8,457 nucleotides of DNA from Gammaproteobacteria bacterium (GTDB lineage Bacteria; Pseudomonadota; Gammaproteobacteria; UBA9214): assembly GCA_029881775.1 (NCBI GenBank), contig JAOULY010000059.1, forward strand, positions 1 to 8,457. The letters are read 5' to 3'. Each line of letters starts with the position of its first letter. The first letter of the stretch is position 1. Of the stretch, positions 1-6,199 are shown in pieces. The notes beneath the pieces were generated by a model. It searched no databases and was not told the DNA's origin. It saw only the letters and a program-made list of their open reading frames with translations. The translations under genes were made by a program, and so were the position numbers.

Positions 1-1
1 G

Positions 2-520
2 ACGCGTGGCATTGACGGTATCGTGCAGCAGGTTGATGCGTCGGTACCCGAGGCCGAGCGGGCCAATGTGCTGGACGCCTATATGAAGGTGCTGCAGACG
101 CTGCTGGCGGGTGTTTATGCGGAACTGTTAACGGAAAGCGGTGTCGATTTATCACAAGGTATCACGGAGGAAGACGGACTCTTCTTCGACGATGCTATCA
201 ACGCGGTTACCGCGCTCAGTAAATATGGCGCGCCTGTCTATGTTCAGCTCGACACTTTCAGGCATATCCAGTCGACCGGCTTGCAAATTGCGCGGGCGCC
301 CGGCAAAACCATGGTGTATGTCGGGTTTGCGCTGTTGATTGCTGGCGTATTCTTTATGTTCTACGTGGCGGCCAACCGCCTGTGGTTCTGGATCGAGTGT
401 AGCGGGGCACAGTGCCGCGTGTTGCTGGCGGGCTCGGGTCTGCGCCACCAGCGGGATTTTGAAAATGACTTTGCTGTGCTGCGCGATGAAATCGATGCGG
501 AATTTGCTAAATTACAGTAG
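2..520 (+). CDS. resB: Cytochrome c biogenesis protein ResB (Ccs1), C-terminal part only
   Basis: The reading frame is open from the left window edge, so the gene starts upstream and only the last 172 residues are visible. ResB/Ccs1 is the membrane partner of CcsA/CcsB in System II cytochrome c maturation and helps deliver reduced haem to apocytochrome outside the inner membrane. The visible part has the tail of the periplasmic domain (HIQSTGLQIARAPGK), then a hydrophobic segment around 310-363 (YVGFALLIAGVFFMFYV), then a charged cytoplasmic tail ending DAEFAKLQ. A last transmembrane helix after an R/S-P/A-P-G-K motif is typical of the ResB C-terminus. The next gene, ccsB, is its expected partner and starts 54 bp after the stop. 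The GTG at 23 is internal and should not be taken as the start. The call is firm, but nothing can be said about the missing N-terminus. Confidence 0.9.
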   Translation, partial: TRGIDGIVQQVDASVPEAERANVLDAYMKVLQTLLAGVYAELLTESGVDLSQGITEEDGLFFDDAINAVTALSKYGAPVYVQLDTFRHIQSTGLQIARAPGKTMVYVGFALLIAGVFFMFYVAANRLWFWIECSGAQCRVLLAGSGLRHQRDFENDFAVLRDEIDAEFAKLQ

Positions 521-541
521 CGATTAATAACGTTGCATGTA

Positions 542-557
542 TCCCGCGCCAGCGGGA
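542..557. repeat. Short stem-loop between resB and ccsB
   Basis: TCCCGC at 542-547 pairs with GCGGGA at 552-557 around a 4-base loop, followed by AATGAC. There is no T-tract, so it is not a classical terminator. The TCCCGC(N)GCGGGAATGAC wording resembles small dispersed intergenic palindromes of proteobacteria. It could also modulate translation or mRNA processing between the two cistrons. Only the hairpin itself is seen; any function is inference. Confidence 0.3.
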
Positions 558-574
558 ATGACCAGGAAAAAACT

Positions 575-1735
575 ATGTCAGTCACGCAGAATGCAATACC
601 CGGCCGCTACCAGCGGGCGTCTTTCTGGCAAACACTCAGTGTGTTCGACTGGTTATGGGCGCTGGCCATGCTGGGTGGTGGCGCATATATCTTCGCGCGC
701 TATGGCAGTGACATGGACGGTTACGAAATCGCGATCATGGGCGGCACCACCCTGTCGCTGATCGCTATCGGCTGGACATGGAAGCCGGTGCGCATGTTGA
801 GTATCGGCGTTATTGCCATCACGCTGTTTGCGCTATCGCGATACGGTGGCAGTCTCGCCATCGGCGAAAGCGATTTTTTCCTCAGGTACCTGCTGTCCAG
901 CCAGTCCGCCATCATGTGGATGAGTGCATTGTTCGTGATGGCCATGGTGACTTATTTCATCGCCATGATTGCGCGCTCGGAATTTACCGGCAAGGTCGCC
1001 AGCAGCCTGACCTGGTCGGCGGCCGCCATGGGGCTGGTCGGGCTGCTGGTGCGCTGGCGCGAAACCTATCTCGTCAATCCTGATTTCGGACACATCCCGG
1101 TCAGCAACCTGTACGAGGTGTTCGTCCTGTTTGCCATTATCACGGCACTGATTTACCTGTTTTATGAAGGTCGCTACCGCACGCGCGCGCTGGGCGGTTT
1201 TGTGCTGCTGGTCATATCGGCCGCGGTCGCCTTCCTGCTGTGGTACTCGTTCAGTCGCAACGCGCACGAGATACAGCCACTGGTGCCGGCGCTGCAGAGC
1301 TACTGGATGAAGATCCATGTGCCGGCCAATTTTGTCGGCTACGGTGCATTTGCACTGGCCGCCATGATCGGCGTGGCATGGTTGCTGGCCGAACGTTTCC
1401 CGGCATTTGCATCGCGTATGCCGGAACGGGAAGTGATGGATGATGTCATGTACAAGTCGATTGCACTCGGCTTTGCATTTTTCACGGTCGCGACCATCCT
1501 GGGCGCGCTGTGGGCGGCCGAGGCCTGGGGCGGTTACTGGTCGTGGGACCCGAAAGAGACCTGGGCGCTGATCGTCTGGCTGAATTACGCGGCCTGGTTG
1601 CACATGCGCCTGACCAAGGGCTGGCGCGGCGCCCCGATGGCCTGGTGGTCGGTGGTCGGGTTGTTTGTCACCCTGTTCGCCTTCCTTGGCGTTAATATGT
1701 TTCTGTCAGGGCTGCATTCATACGGCGAGCTGTAA
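575..1735 (+). CDS. ccsB: System II c-type cytochrome biogenesis protein CcsB (CcsA/ResC family)
   Basis: A polytopic inner-membrane haem-handling protein of 386 residues, partner of ResB. System II carries haem b to the periplasmic face and attaches it to CXXCH motifs of apocytochrome c. The tryptophan-rich WWD signature is at residues 318-330 (WGGYWSWDPKETW). All four histidines expected in this family are visible: H173 in FGHIPVSNLYE, H248 in KIHVPAN, H343 in WLHMRL and H381 in GLHSYGEL near the C-terminus. In the family, two are transmembrane and two periplasmic haem ligands. Many hydrophobic helices fill the rest. ATG 575 is chosen because AGGA lies 9 bp upstream and the sequence before it in frame (from TTG 533) runs through the stem-loop. 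The naming differs between systems: this protein is also called CcsA or ResC. It is probably cotranscribed with resB. Confidence 0.93.
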   Translation: MSVTQNAIPGRYQRASFWQTLSVFDWLWALAMLGGGAYIFARYGSDMDGYEIAIMGGTTLSLIAIGWTWKPVRMLSIGVIAITLFALSRYGGSLAIGESDFFLRYLLSSQSAIMWMSALFVMAMVTYFIAMIARSEFTGKVASSLTWSAAAMGLVGLLVRWRETYLVNPDFGHIPVSNLYEVFVLFAIITALIYLFYEGRYRTRALGGFVLLVISAAVAFLLWYSFSRNAHEIQPLVPALQSYWMKIHVPANFVGYGAFALAAMIGVAWLLAERFPAFASRMPEREVMDDVMYKSIALGFAFFTVATILGALWAAEAWGGYWSWDPKETWALIVWLNYAAWLHMRLTKGWRGAPMAWWSVVGLFVTLFAFLGVNMFLSGLHSYGEL

Positions 1736-1768
1736 CCGGGGCACTGGTTTACATAAATTCACATGTCA

Positions 1769-1797
1769 TTGCGGAAGCCGCGTGGCACTCTCATAAT
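1769..1797 (+). promoter_or_regulatory. Candidate sigma-70 promoter for dsbA
   Basis: TTGCGG at 1769-1774 and CATAAT at 1792-1797 are separated by exactly 17 bp. The -10 box matches consensus at 5 of 6 positions and the -35 at only 3 of 6. Transcription would begin near 1804, giving a leader of about 65 nt before the dsbA ATG. The 134-bp gap between ccsB and dsbA is long enough for dsbA to have its own promoter. This is a visual match only. Confidence 0.35.
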
Positions 1798-1869
1798 CGG
1801 AAATATTGAAACAATCGATGGCTGCGTTACCTTGTAAGCCATGAAATGAGCAGAACCAGGAGTAGAATT

Positions 1870-2541
1870 ATGAAGCGAGTATTGAGTTGGTTACAGGTCT
1901 TGCTGTTGCCGGTGTTTGTAACAGGCGCGGCCGTGGCCGGCGATTTCACGGAAGGCACCGAGTATCTGCGGCTGGCAAAACCGCAGGCGACCAGCGTGCA
2001 GGACAAGATCGAGGTGGTCGAGTTGTTCTGGTACGGCTGTCCGCACTGTCACAAGCTCGAGCCCTATATTAATGACTGGGCGGCAAACAAGCCGGAAGAC
2101 GTGGAATTTATCCGCATGCCTGCCATTCTCGGTCCGGGCTGGGAATTATTCGCGAAGGCCTACTTCACTGCCGATCTGCTGGGCGTGCTGGAAACCATTC
2201 ATCCAGCCCTGTTTGCGGAAATTCATGATCGCCGCAGCCGTATCAATACAGACGAGAAGCTGCGTGCATTTTTTCTCAACAATGGTGTCAAGGCGGAAGA
2301 TTTTGACAAGACCTTCAAGTCATTTGCAGTGGCCGTCAAGGTCAACAATGCGCGCCTGATGACGCAGCGCTACGCCATCACCGGCGTACCGACACTGATC
2401 GTCAACGGCAAGTTCAGTACCTCGGCAAGCATCGCGGGTGGTAACCCGAACATGATCAAGGTGATCAATCACCTGGTCGACCAGGAAAGGCAGCTGGCCG
2501 GCGCATCCGTTGAACCTGCTGTGACCTCAACCGGTCAGTAA
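1870..2541 (+). CDS. dsbA: Thiol:disulfide interchange protein DsbA
   Basis: A periplasmic thioredoxin-fold oxidase of 223 residues that introduces disulfides into exported proteins and is normally reoxidised by DsbB. It has an N-terminal signal peptide (KR, then a hydrophobic run, probable cleavage after AVA-23). The active site is CPHC at residues 57-60 inside FWYGCPHCHKLEP, and the cis-proline is Val173-Pro174 in GVPTLIVNGKF. Length and motif order fit the DsbA family. ATG 1870 is preferred over the in-frame ATG at 1846 because AGGAG at 1858-1862 lies 7 bp before it and the signal peptide then begins properly. It follows the cytochrome c genes, where control of periplasmic cysteine redox state matters for haem attachment. 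A GCACCGGTGC palindrome (2542-2551) follows the stop without a T-tract, so read-through into the next gene is likely. Confidence 0.92.
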   Translation: MKRVLSWLQVLLLPVFVTGAAVAGDFTEGTEYLRLAKPQATSVQDKIEVVELFWYGCPHCHKLEPYINDWAANKPEDVEFIRMPAILGPGWELFAKAYFTADLLGVLETIHPALFAEIHDRRSRINTDEKLRAFFLNNGVKAEDFDKTFKSFAVAVKVNNARLMTQRYAITGVPTLIVNGKFSTSASIAGGNPNMIKVINHLVDQERQLAGASVEPAVTSTGQ

Positions 2542-2579
2542 GCACCGGTGCGCCATGTCACACTGACAGACAGGTCGCC

Positions 2580-4211
2580 ATGAAGGCAGCCGAGCTTTTC
2601 ATTCGCTGCCTGGAAAATGAAGGTGTCGAGTTCGTGTTCGGGATTCCCGGTGAGGAAAACCTCGACGTGATGGACGCCTTGCTCGATTCAGATATCCGCT
2701 TTATTACCACCCGCCACGAGCAGGGCGCGGCCTTCATGGCCGACGTTTATGGTCGCCTGACGGCGCGCGCCGGCGTCTGCCTGGCGACACTGGGACCGGG
2801 TGCCACCAACCTGCTGACCGGCGTGGCCGATGCCAACATGGATTACGCGCCGCTGGTCGCGATTGCCGGCCAGGCGGCCACCACGCGGCTGCACAAGGAG
2901 TCGCACCAGGTACTCGACCTCACCGGCATATTCGAATCGGTGACCAAGTATTCCACCAGCCTGCTGGAGCCGGAAATCATTCCCGAGGTGGTGCGCAAGG
3001 CGTTCAAGGTTGCCCTGACGCCGAAGACCGGCGCGACCTTTATCGAGTTCCCGGAAAATATTGCGGAGATGCCGATCGAGGCCACGCCGTTGCCGGTCAG
3101 TCATCCCCCGGATCCCGAGCCGCCGGCGGGCAAGATTACCGAGGCCGCCGACCTGATCAGCAAGGCGCAGAACCCGGTGATACTGGCCGGTAACGGCGTG
3201 GTGCGTTCACAGGCGTCCCGGCAGCTGTGTGAGTTTGCCGATCGCCTGAATATCCCGGTGGCCAACACCTTTATGGCCAAGGGTGTGATCCCGTTCAAGC
3301 ATCGTTGCGCACTGGGCAGCGCCGGACTGCAATCGACCGACTACGTCGGTTGCGGATTTGACCGGGCCGATGTGATTATCTGCGTCGGTTACGACCTGGT
3401 CGAGTATCACCCGTACCTGTGGCATCCGGACCGTGATCGCAAGATCATCCACATTGACCATTCGCCGGCCGAGGTCGATGCCCATTACCCGGTCGCGGTC
3501 GGCGTTACCGGTGATATCAAGCTCAGCCTTGAACGCATTGCGCAGCAGGCCTCACCGCACGAGGGCCGGCACATCCGGCCGTTGCGCGAGCGGCTGGTCG
3601 AGGAGATGAACCAGCATCGCGATGACCTGGAATTTCCGGTCAAGCCGCAAAAAATTATCTGGGACCTGCGCACCGCGCTCGCGCTCGAGGACATCGTGAT
3701 CTGCGATGTGGGCGCGCACAAGATGTGGATGGCGCGCATGTTCCGCTGCGAACACCCCAATACCTGTATCATCTCGAACGGCTTTGCCAGCATGGGTATC
3801 GCGGTACCGGGCGCCATTGCCGCCAAGCTGGCCGAGCCCGGGCGCAAGGTCGTGGCCGTGACGGGTGACGCCGGTTTCATGATGAATTCGCAGGAAATCG
3901 AGACGGCGATCCGCAACCATGTCAATATTGTCATCCTGATATGGAGCGACAGCAGCTACGGCCTGATCGAGTGGAAACAGATGAACCAGTTCCGGCGCAT
4001 CTCGAATGTGCGCTTCAATAACCCGGATTTCGTCAAATATGCGGAATCTTTCGGCGCCGCCGGCTACCGGGTGAAGAGAACGGCCGATTTGCCGACTATA
4101 CTGAAAGAAGCACTGGACCATGACGGCGTCAGCATCATTGATTGTCCGGTGGATTACCGCGAAAATTTCAAATTAACCGAGCAACTGGGAACACTGGTAT
4201 GTCCGACATGA
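2580..4211 (+). CDS. Acetolactate synthase-like thiamine diphosphate enzyme (large/catalytic subunit type)
   Basis: A cytoplasmic ThDP enzyme of 543 residues that would condense two pyruvates to 2-acetolactate if the annotation holds. The N-terminal pyrimidine-binding domain carries FGIPGEENLD and the catalytic glutamate E47 in TRHEQGAAFMA. LGPGATN and the central domain (LAGNGVVRSQASR) follow. The C-terminal diphosphate domain has GDAG at 429-432 (metal ligand D430), and D457 in WSDSSYG is 27 residues on, the spacing I recall for Klebsiella catabolic ALS. The C-terminal YAESFGAAGYRV and CPVDYREN also resemble AlsS/BudB. The aligned position of a conserved ALS glutamine appears to be K466 (LIEWKQ), so substrate specificity is open; another 2-ketoacid carboligase or decarboxylase is possible. 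No small subunit (ilvN), ilvC or acetolactate decarboxylase gene is nearby. It lies 38 bp after dsbA with a weak ribosome site, and its TGA overlaps the next ATG. The fold is certain, the reaction probable. Confidence 0.78.
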   Translation: MKAAELFIRCLENEGVEFVFGIPGEENLDVMDALLDSDIRFITTRHEQGAAFMADVYGRLTARAGVCLATLGPGATNLLTGVADANMDYAPLVAIAGQAATTRLHKESHQVLDLTGIFESVTKYSTSLLEPEIIPEVVRKAFKVALTPKTGATFIEFPENIAEMPIEATPLPVSHPPDPEPPAGKITEAADLISKAQNPVILAGNGVVRSQASRQLCEFADRLNIPVANTFMAKGVIPFKHRCALGSAGLQSTDYVGCGFDRADVIICVGYDLVEYHPYLWHPDRDRKIIHIDHSPAEVDAHYPVAVGVTGDIKLSLERIAQQASPHEGRHIRPLRERLVEEMNQHRDDLEFPVKPQKIIWDLRTALALEDIVICDVGAHKMWMARMFRCEHPNTCIISNGFASMGIAVPGAIAAKLAEPGRKVVAVTGDAGFMMNSQEIETAIRNHVNIVILIWSDSSYGLIEWKQMNQFRRISNVRFNNPDFVKYAESFGAAGYRVKRTADLPTILKEALDHDGVSIIDCPVDYRENFKLTEQLGTLVCPT

Positions 4212-5035
4212 GCGCGTCCCGGCAGCTACACAGGGAAAGGCGTGCGCACGTGGCAACGGAAAACGACATGGGACAGACCATACGACTGCTCAGCTACAAC
4301 ATCCAGGCAGGCATCAAGACCGGGCGTTATCGTCACTACATCACGCACAGCTGGAAGCACGTGCTGCCGCATCAGCAGCGCTTCAGCAACCTCGACCGTA
4401 TTGCACAAATGGTAAAGACCTACGATATCATTGGCCTGCAGGAGCTGGACGCCGGCAGCCTGCGCAGCGGTTACGTCAACCTGACCGAGTACCTGAGTGA
4501 AAAGGCCGAAATGCCGTTCTGGACGGACCAGACCAACCGCCGTATCGGGCCGCTCACCAGTCACAGCCTCGGCGTGCTGAGTCGCTTTCACCCGACGGAA
4601 ATCGTCGAGCACCGCCTGCCGGGCCGCATCCCGGGCCGCGGCGTGCTGTTCGTGCGCTACGGCAACCACGATGACTCGCTGGTGACGCTCATCGTGCACC
4701 TCGCACTCAGCAAGCGCACGCGCCTGTCACAGATCGATTACATCAGCGAAATCGTCAATGAATACCGGCACGTGGTGTTGATGGGCGACATGAACTGCCA
4801 CTCACACAGTCATGAAATGGATTTCCTGATCGACCGCACCATGATGAGCGAGCCCTATCACGGTGTGGATACCTTCCCGAGCTGGCGGCCGCAGCATAAT
4901 ATTGACCATATCCTGGTCACGCCGACGCTGCATGTCGACCACGTCAAGGCACTGAATTTCTCCCTGTCCGATCACCTGCCCATCGAAATGCAGATCACGC
5001 TGCCGGAATCCGTACGACTCGACCGCGCGGCCTGA
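4208..5035 (+). CDS. Endonuclease/exonuclease/phosphatase (EEP) family protein
   Basis: A metal-dependent phosphoesterase of the EEP (DNase I/exonuclease III-like) superfamily, about 275 residues. Superfamily motifs appear in order: N31 in LLSYNIQAG, E79 in IIGLQELDAG, H164 in IVHLALS, D194 and N196 in LMGDMNC, DHILVTP, and D255-H256 in LSDHLPI. All catalytic and metal-binding positions look intact. The substrate is unknown; members cleave DNA, RNA, phospholipids or small phosphoesters. No signal peptide is seen. The start is uncertain: ATG 4208 makes an ATGA overlap with the upstream stop and is chosen for that reason. ATG 4199, GTG 4250 (behind AGGGAAAGG) and ATG 4268, just before the conserved core, are alternatives. 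Rare codons between 4208 and 4268 slightly favour the shorter form. It is likely translated with the ALS-like gene and ends before a strong hairpin. Confidence 0.85.
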   Translation: MSASRQLHRERRAHVATENDMGQTIRLLSYNIQAGIKTGRYRHYITHSWKHVLPHQQRFSNLDRIAQMVKTYDIIGLQELDAGSLRSGYVNLTEYLSEKAEMPFWTDQTNRRIGPLTSHSLGVLSRFHPTEIVEHRLPGRIPGRGVLFVRYGNHDDSLVTLIVHLALSKRTRLSQIDYISEIVNEYRHVVLMGDMNCHSHSHEMDFLIDRTMMSEPYHGVDTFPSWRPQHNIDHILVTPTLHVDHVKALNFSLSDHLPIEMQITLPESVRLDRAA

Positions 5036-5043
5036 TGAAAATA

Positions 5044-5088
5044 AAAAGCTGACGGAGGGATTAAAAATTAATCCCTCCGTCAGCTTTT
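5044..5088. terminator. Perfect 21-bp hairpin, intrinsic terminator; copy 1 of a repeat family
   Basis: Arms 5044-5064 and 5068-5088 are perfectly complementary with an AAA loop. The arm begins AAAAGCTGACGGAGGG and the other arm ends in CAGCTTTT, so both strands have a T-run after a GC-rich stem, as in a bidirectional intrinsic terminator. It lies 8 bp after the EEP stop codon. Its inner core GACGGAGGGATTA recurs at 5583-5612 and 6149-6195. Confidence 0.85.
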
Positions 5089-5129
5089 ATGCCTTTTACG
5101 TTTTGCACTAATACATTCCTACTATTGAT

Positions 5130-5146
5130 CGGACTCAATAAGTCCG
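5130..5146. promoter_or_regulatory. Small palindrome upstream of the receiver gene, possible operator
   Basis: CGGACT (5130-5135) and AGTCCG (5141-5146) form a 6-bp inverted repeat around CAATA, in the AT-rich 114-bp gap between the terminator and the receiver gene. It could be a regulator-binding site or a small RNA hairpin in the leader. I could not place a convincing promoter with it, and such a short palindrome may be chance. Confidence 0.2.
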
Positions 5147-5202
5147 AAATACTCTGCTGGCCTCGACAAACAAAATTCAAGAAAAACAGGATATAAGAAA
5201 AT

Positions 5203-5571
5203 ATGGGAACAATAGTCATAGTTGATGATGAGGCCATCAGTCGCCAGATCCTGAGTGCAATTGTTGTATCGGTCAAAACCGGCCACGAGATCAGGGCTTT
5301 TGCCTGCCCGCAGGAAGCATTGGATTGGCTCACAAAGAACCCGGTCGTTTTGGTGCTGACCGACTATAAAATGCCGAAAATGAATGGCACCGAGTTCATC
5401 AAGCTGTTCCGCAACCATCCCACAGGTGCCCAAATCCCGGTGATAATGGTGAGTGCAGATAGTGATGCGGCTACACGCGAGGTTGCCCTGACGGGGGGTG
5501 CAACGGACTTTCTGGTCAAGCCGGTAGACCACAACGAATGTCGTGAACTCTGCCGCACCCTGCTAGCCTGA
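5203..5571 (+). CDS. Stand-alone receiver-domain response regulator, RpfG-type REC
   Basis: A 122-residue phosphoacceptor domain with no output domain. The acidic pair is D8/D9 (IVIVDDEAISR), the phosphorylation site D54 (VLTDYKMPKMNG), the switch residue S84 (IMVSADSD) and the conserved lysine K106 (FLVKPVDHNECR). Thus it should be phosphorylatable by a histidine kinase, but none is in the window. DYKMP, GATDF and KPVDHxECR closely recall the receiver of RpfG-family cyclic-di-GMP phosphodiesterases, which continue into an HD-GYP domain. Here the protein stops right after CRTLLA. ATG 5203 is the only sensible start, though its ribosome site is weak (AGGA 11 bp upstream). Base composition is more AT-rich than in the neighbouring genes. 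Hairpins bound it on both sides, so it is probably monocistronic. It may act as a CheY-like phosphate sink or shuttle, or be a truncated RpfG relative. Confidence 0.88.
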   Translation: MGTIVIVDDEAISRQILSAIVVSVKTGHEIRAFACPQEALDWLTKNPVVLVLTDYKMPKMNGTEFIKLFRNHPTGAQIPVIMVSADSDAATREVALTGGATDFLVKPVDHNECRELCRTLLA

Positions 5572-5582
5572 TAATAATCGGG

Positions 5583-5612
5583 GACTGAGGGATTAATTTT
5601 TAATTCCTCCGC
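5583..5612. repeat. Degenerate copy 2 of the GACGGAGGGATT hairpin family
   Basis: GAGGGATTAA at 5587-5596 pairs with TTAATTCCTC at 5600-5609 around TTT, with one G-T wobble. Beyond that the arms are interrupted by mismatches (GACTGAGG against CCTCCGCTC), unlike the near-perfect copies at 5044-5088 and 6149-6195. CTCTTTTCCC follows, so weak termination of the receiver transcript is possible. It starts 12 bp after the receiver stop codon. Confidence 0.6.
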
Positions 5613-5623
5613 TCTTTTCCCGC

Positions 5624-5629
5624 TACAAT
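5624..5629 (+). promoter_or_regulatory. Candidate -10 box for the DsrE-like gene
   Basis: TACAAT matches the sigma-70 -10 consensus at 5 of 6 positions and lies 30 bp before ATG 5660, downstream of the copy 2 hairpin. No good -35 hexamer stands at the right distance (TAATTC at 5601-5606 is weak), so this is only suggestive. Confidence 0.25.
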
Positions 5630-5659
5630 AGTTACAGGCCCTTTTGCGAGGAGGTTGCC

Positions 5660-6148
5660 ATGTTTTCACGCATACTTGTACTACTGGCCGTCTGCCTTTC
5701 TATGTTGCCGGCAGGCGGGCAGGCACTGGCTGCGGATGATGATCGTATCAAGGTTGTCTACCATGCTGATTTTTCCGATCCGCGCCGCTTCAGCGCCATG
5801 TTGACCAGCATCAATAACATGGTCACCTACTACCAGAATGAACTGATCGAATACGATGTCCGCATAGTGTTCGTCGCGCACGGTATACGGTTTGTCACCC
5901 GCGATGAACTCAAGGATACGCCGTTTGCCGCAGACGAGTCGTTGATCGAACGCCGTGAGAATCTGCTGGGACGACTCGGCGCGCTGAACAGCGTGCAGAA
6001 TGTCGGGCTGGAATTATGTGATATCACGCGCGCGCAAATCGGCCTCGATGCCGGCAAGCTGATCAAGAACGTCGAGCGGGTACCGTCCGGCGTAGTCCGG
6101 ATCGCTGAGTTGCAACGTGAAGGTTATGCGTATATCAAGATCGAATAA
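5660..6148 (+). CDS. Secreted DsrE/DsrF-like family protein
   Basis: A 162-residue protein with a signal peptide (MFSRILVLLAVCLSML, small residues, then QALAAD with probable cleavage after ALA), so it should act in the periplasm. The mature part starts KVVYHADFSDPRRF and ends SGVVRIAELQREGYAYIKIE, which fits the DsrE-like fold as seen in exported, stand-alone members. The family often has one reactive cysteine in a short loop; here C120 in GLELCDITRAQIG is the only cysteine in the mature protein and sits at the expected place. Cytoplasmic DsrE/TusD relatives relay sulfane sulfur, but the exported branch has no established role that I know of. GAGGAGG at 5648-5654 gives a strong ribosome site 5 bp before the ATG. 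It is followed at once by a terminator hairpin, and nothing suggests an operon with its neighbours. Confidence 0.75.
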   Translation: MFSRILVLLAVCLSMLPAGGQALAADDDRIKVVYHADFSDPRRFSAMLTSINNMVTYYQNELIEYDVRIVFVAHGIRFVTRDELKDTPFAADESLIERRENLLGRLGALNSVQNVGLELCDITRAQIGLDAGKLIKNVERVPSGVVRIAELQREGYAYIKIE

Positions 6149-6195
6149 TAACAGGGGACGGAGGGATTGATATTTATTCCCTCCGTCCCCTGTTA
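6149..6195. terminator. Bidirectional hairpin terminator; copy 3 of the repeat family
   Basis: An 18-bp perfect stem pairs 6149-6166 with 6178-6195 (TAACAGGGGACGGAGGGA against TCCCTCCGTCCCCTGTTA), with a further partly paired inner part ending in a TAT loop. It begins one base after the DsrE-like stop and ends 4 bp before the stop of the minus-strand gene, so it separates two convergent genes. It lacks long T-runs outside the stem, so termination strength is uncertain. The core GACGGAGGGATT is shared with copies 1 and 2. Confidence 0.75.
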
Positions 6196-6199
6196 ACTG

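Noticed and set aside
833..1603. Long minus-strand open frame (256 codons) opposite ccsB
   Set aside because: It lies wholly antisense to a gene with all CcsB signature residues. Its product is rich in H, Q and R with no domain, as expected for the complement of GC-rich coding DNA.
2542..2568. Palindromes GCACCGGTGC and TGTCA-CAC-TGACA as a dsbA terminator
   Set aside because: No T-run follows either, and the gap to the next gene is only 38 bp, so they are too weak to call.
3552..4121. Minus-strand open frame of 189 codons opposite the ALS-like gene
   Set aside because: It is antisense to the conserved ThDP-binding domain and is of low-information H/R/A-rich composition.
5192..5197. TATAAG just before the receiver ATG as a -10 box
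   Set aside because: The start of transcription would fall on the start codon, and no -35 hexamer lies at a usual distance (TCGACA at 5163-5168 is 23 bp away).
5044..6195. CRISPR array from the repeated GACGGAGGG motif
   Set aside because: There are only three unequal copies, spaced by about 500 bp and separated by genes, so it is not an array.
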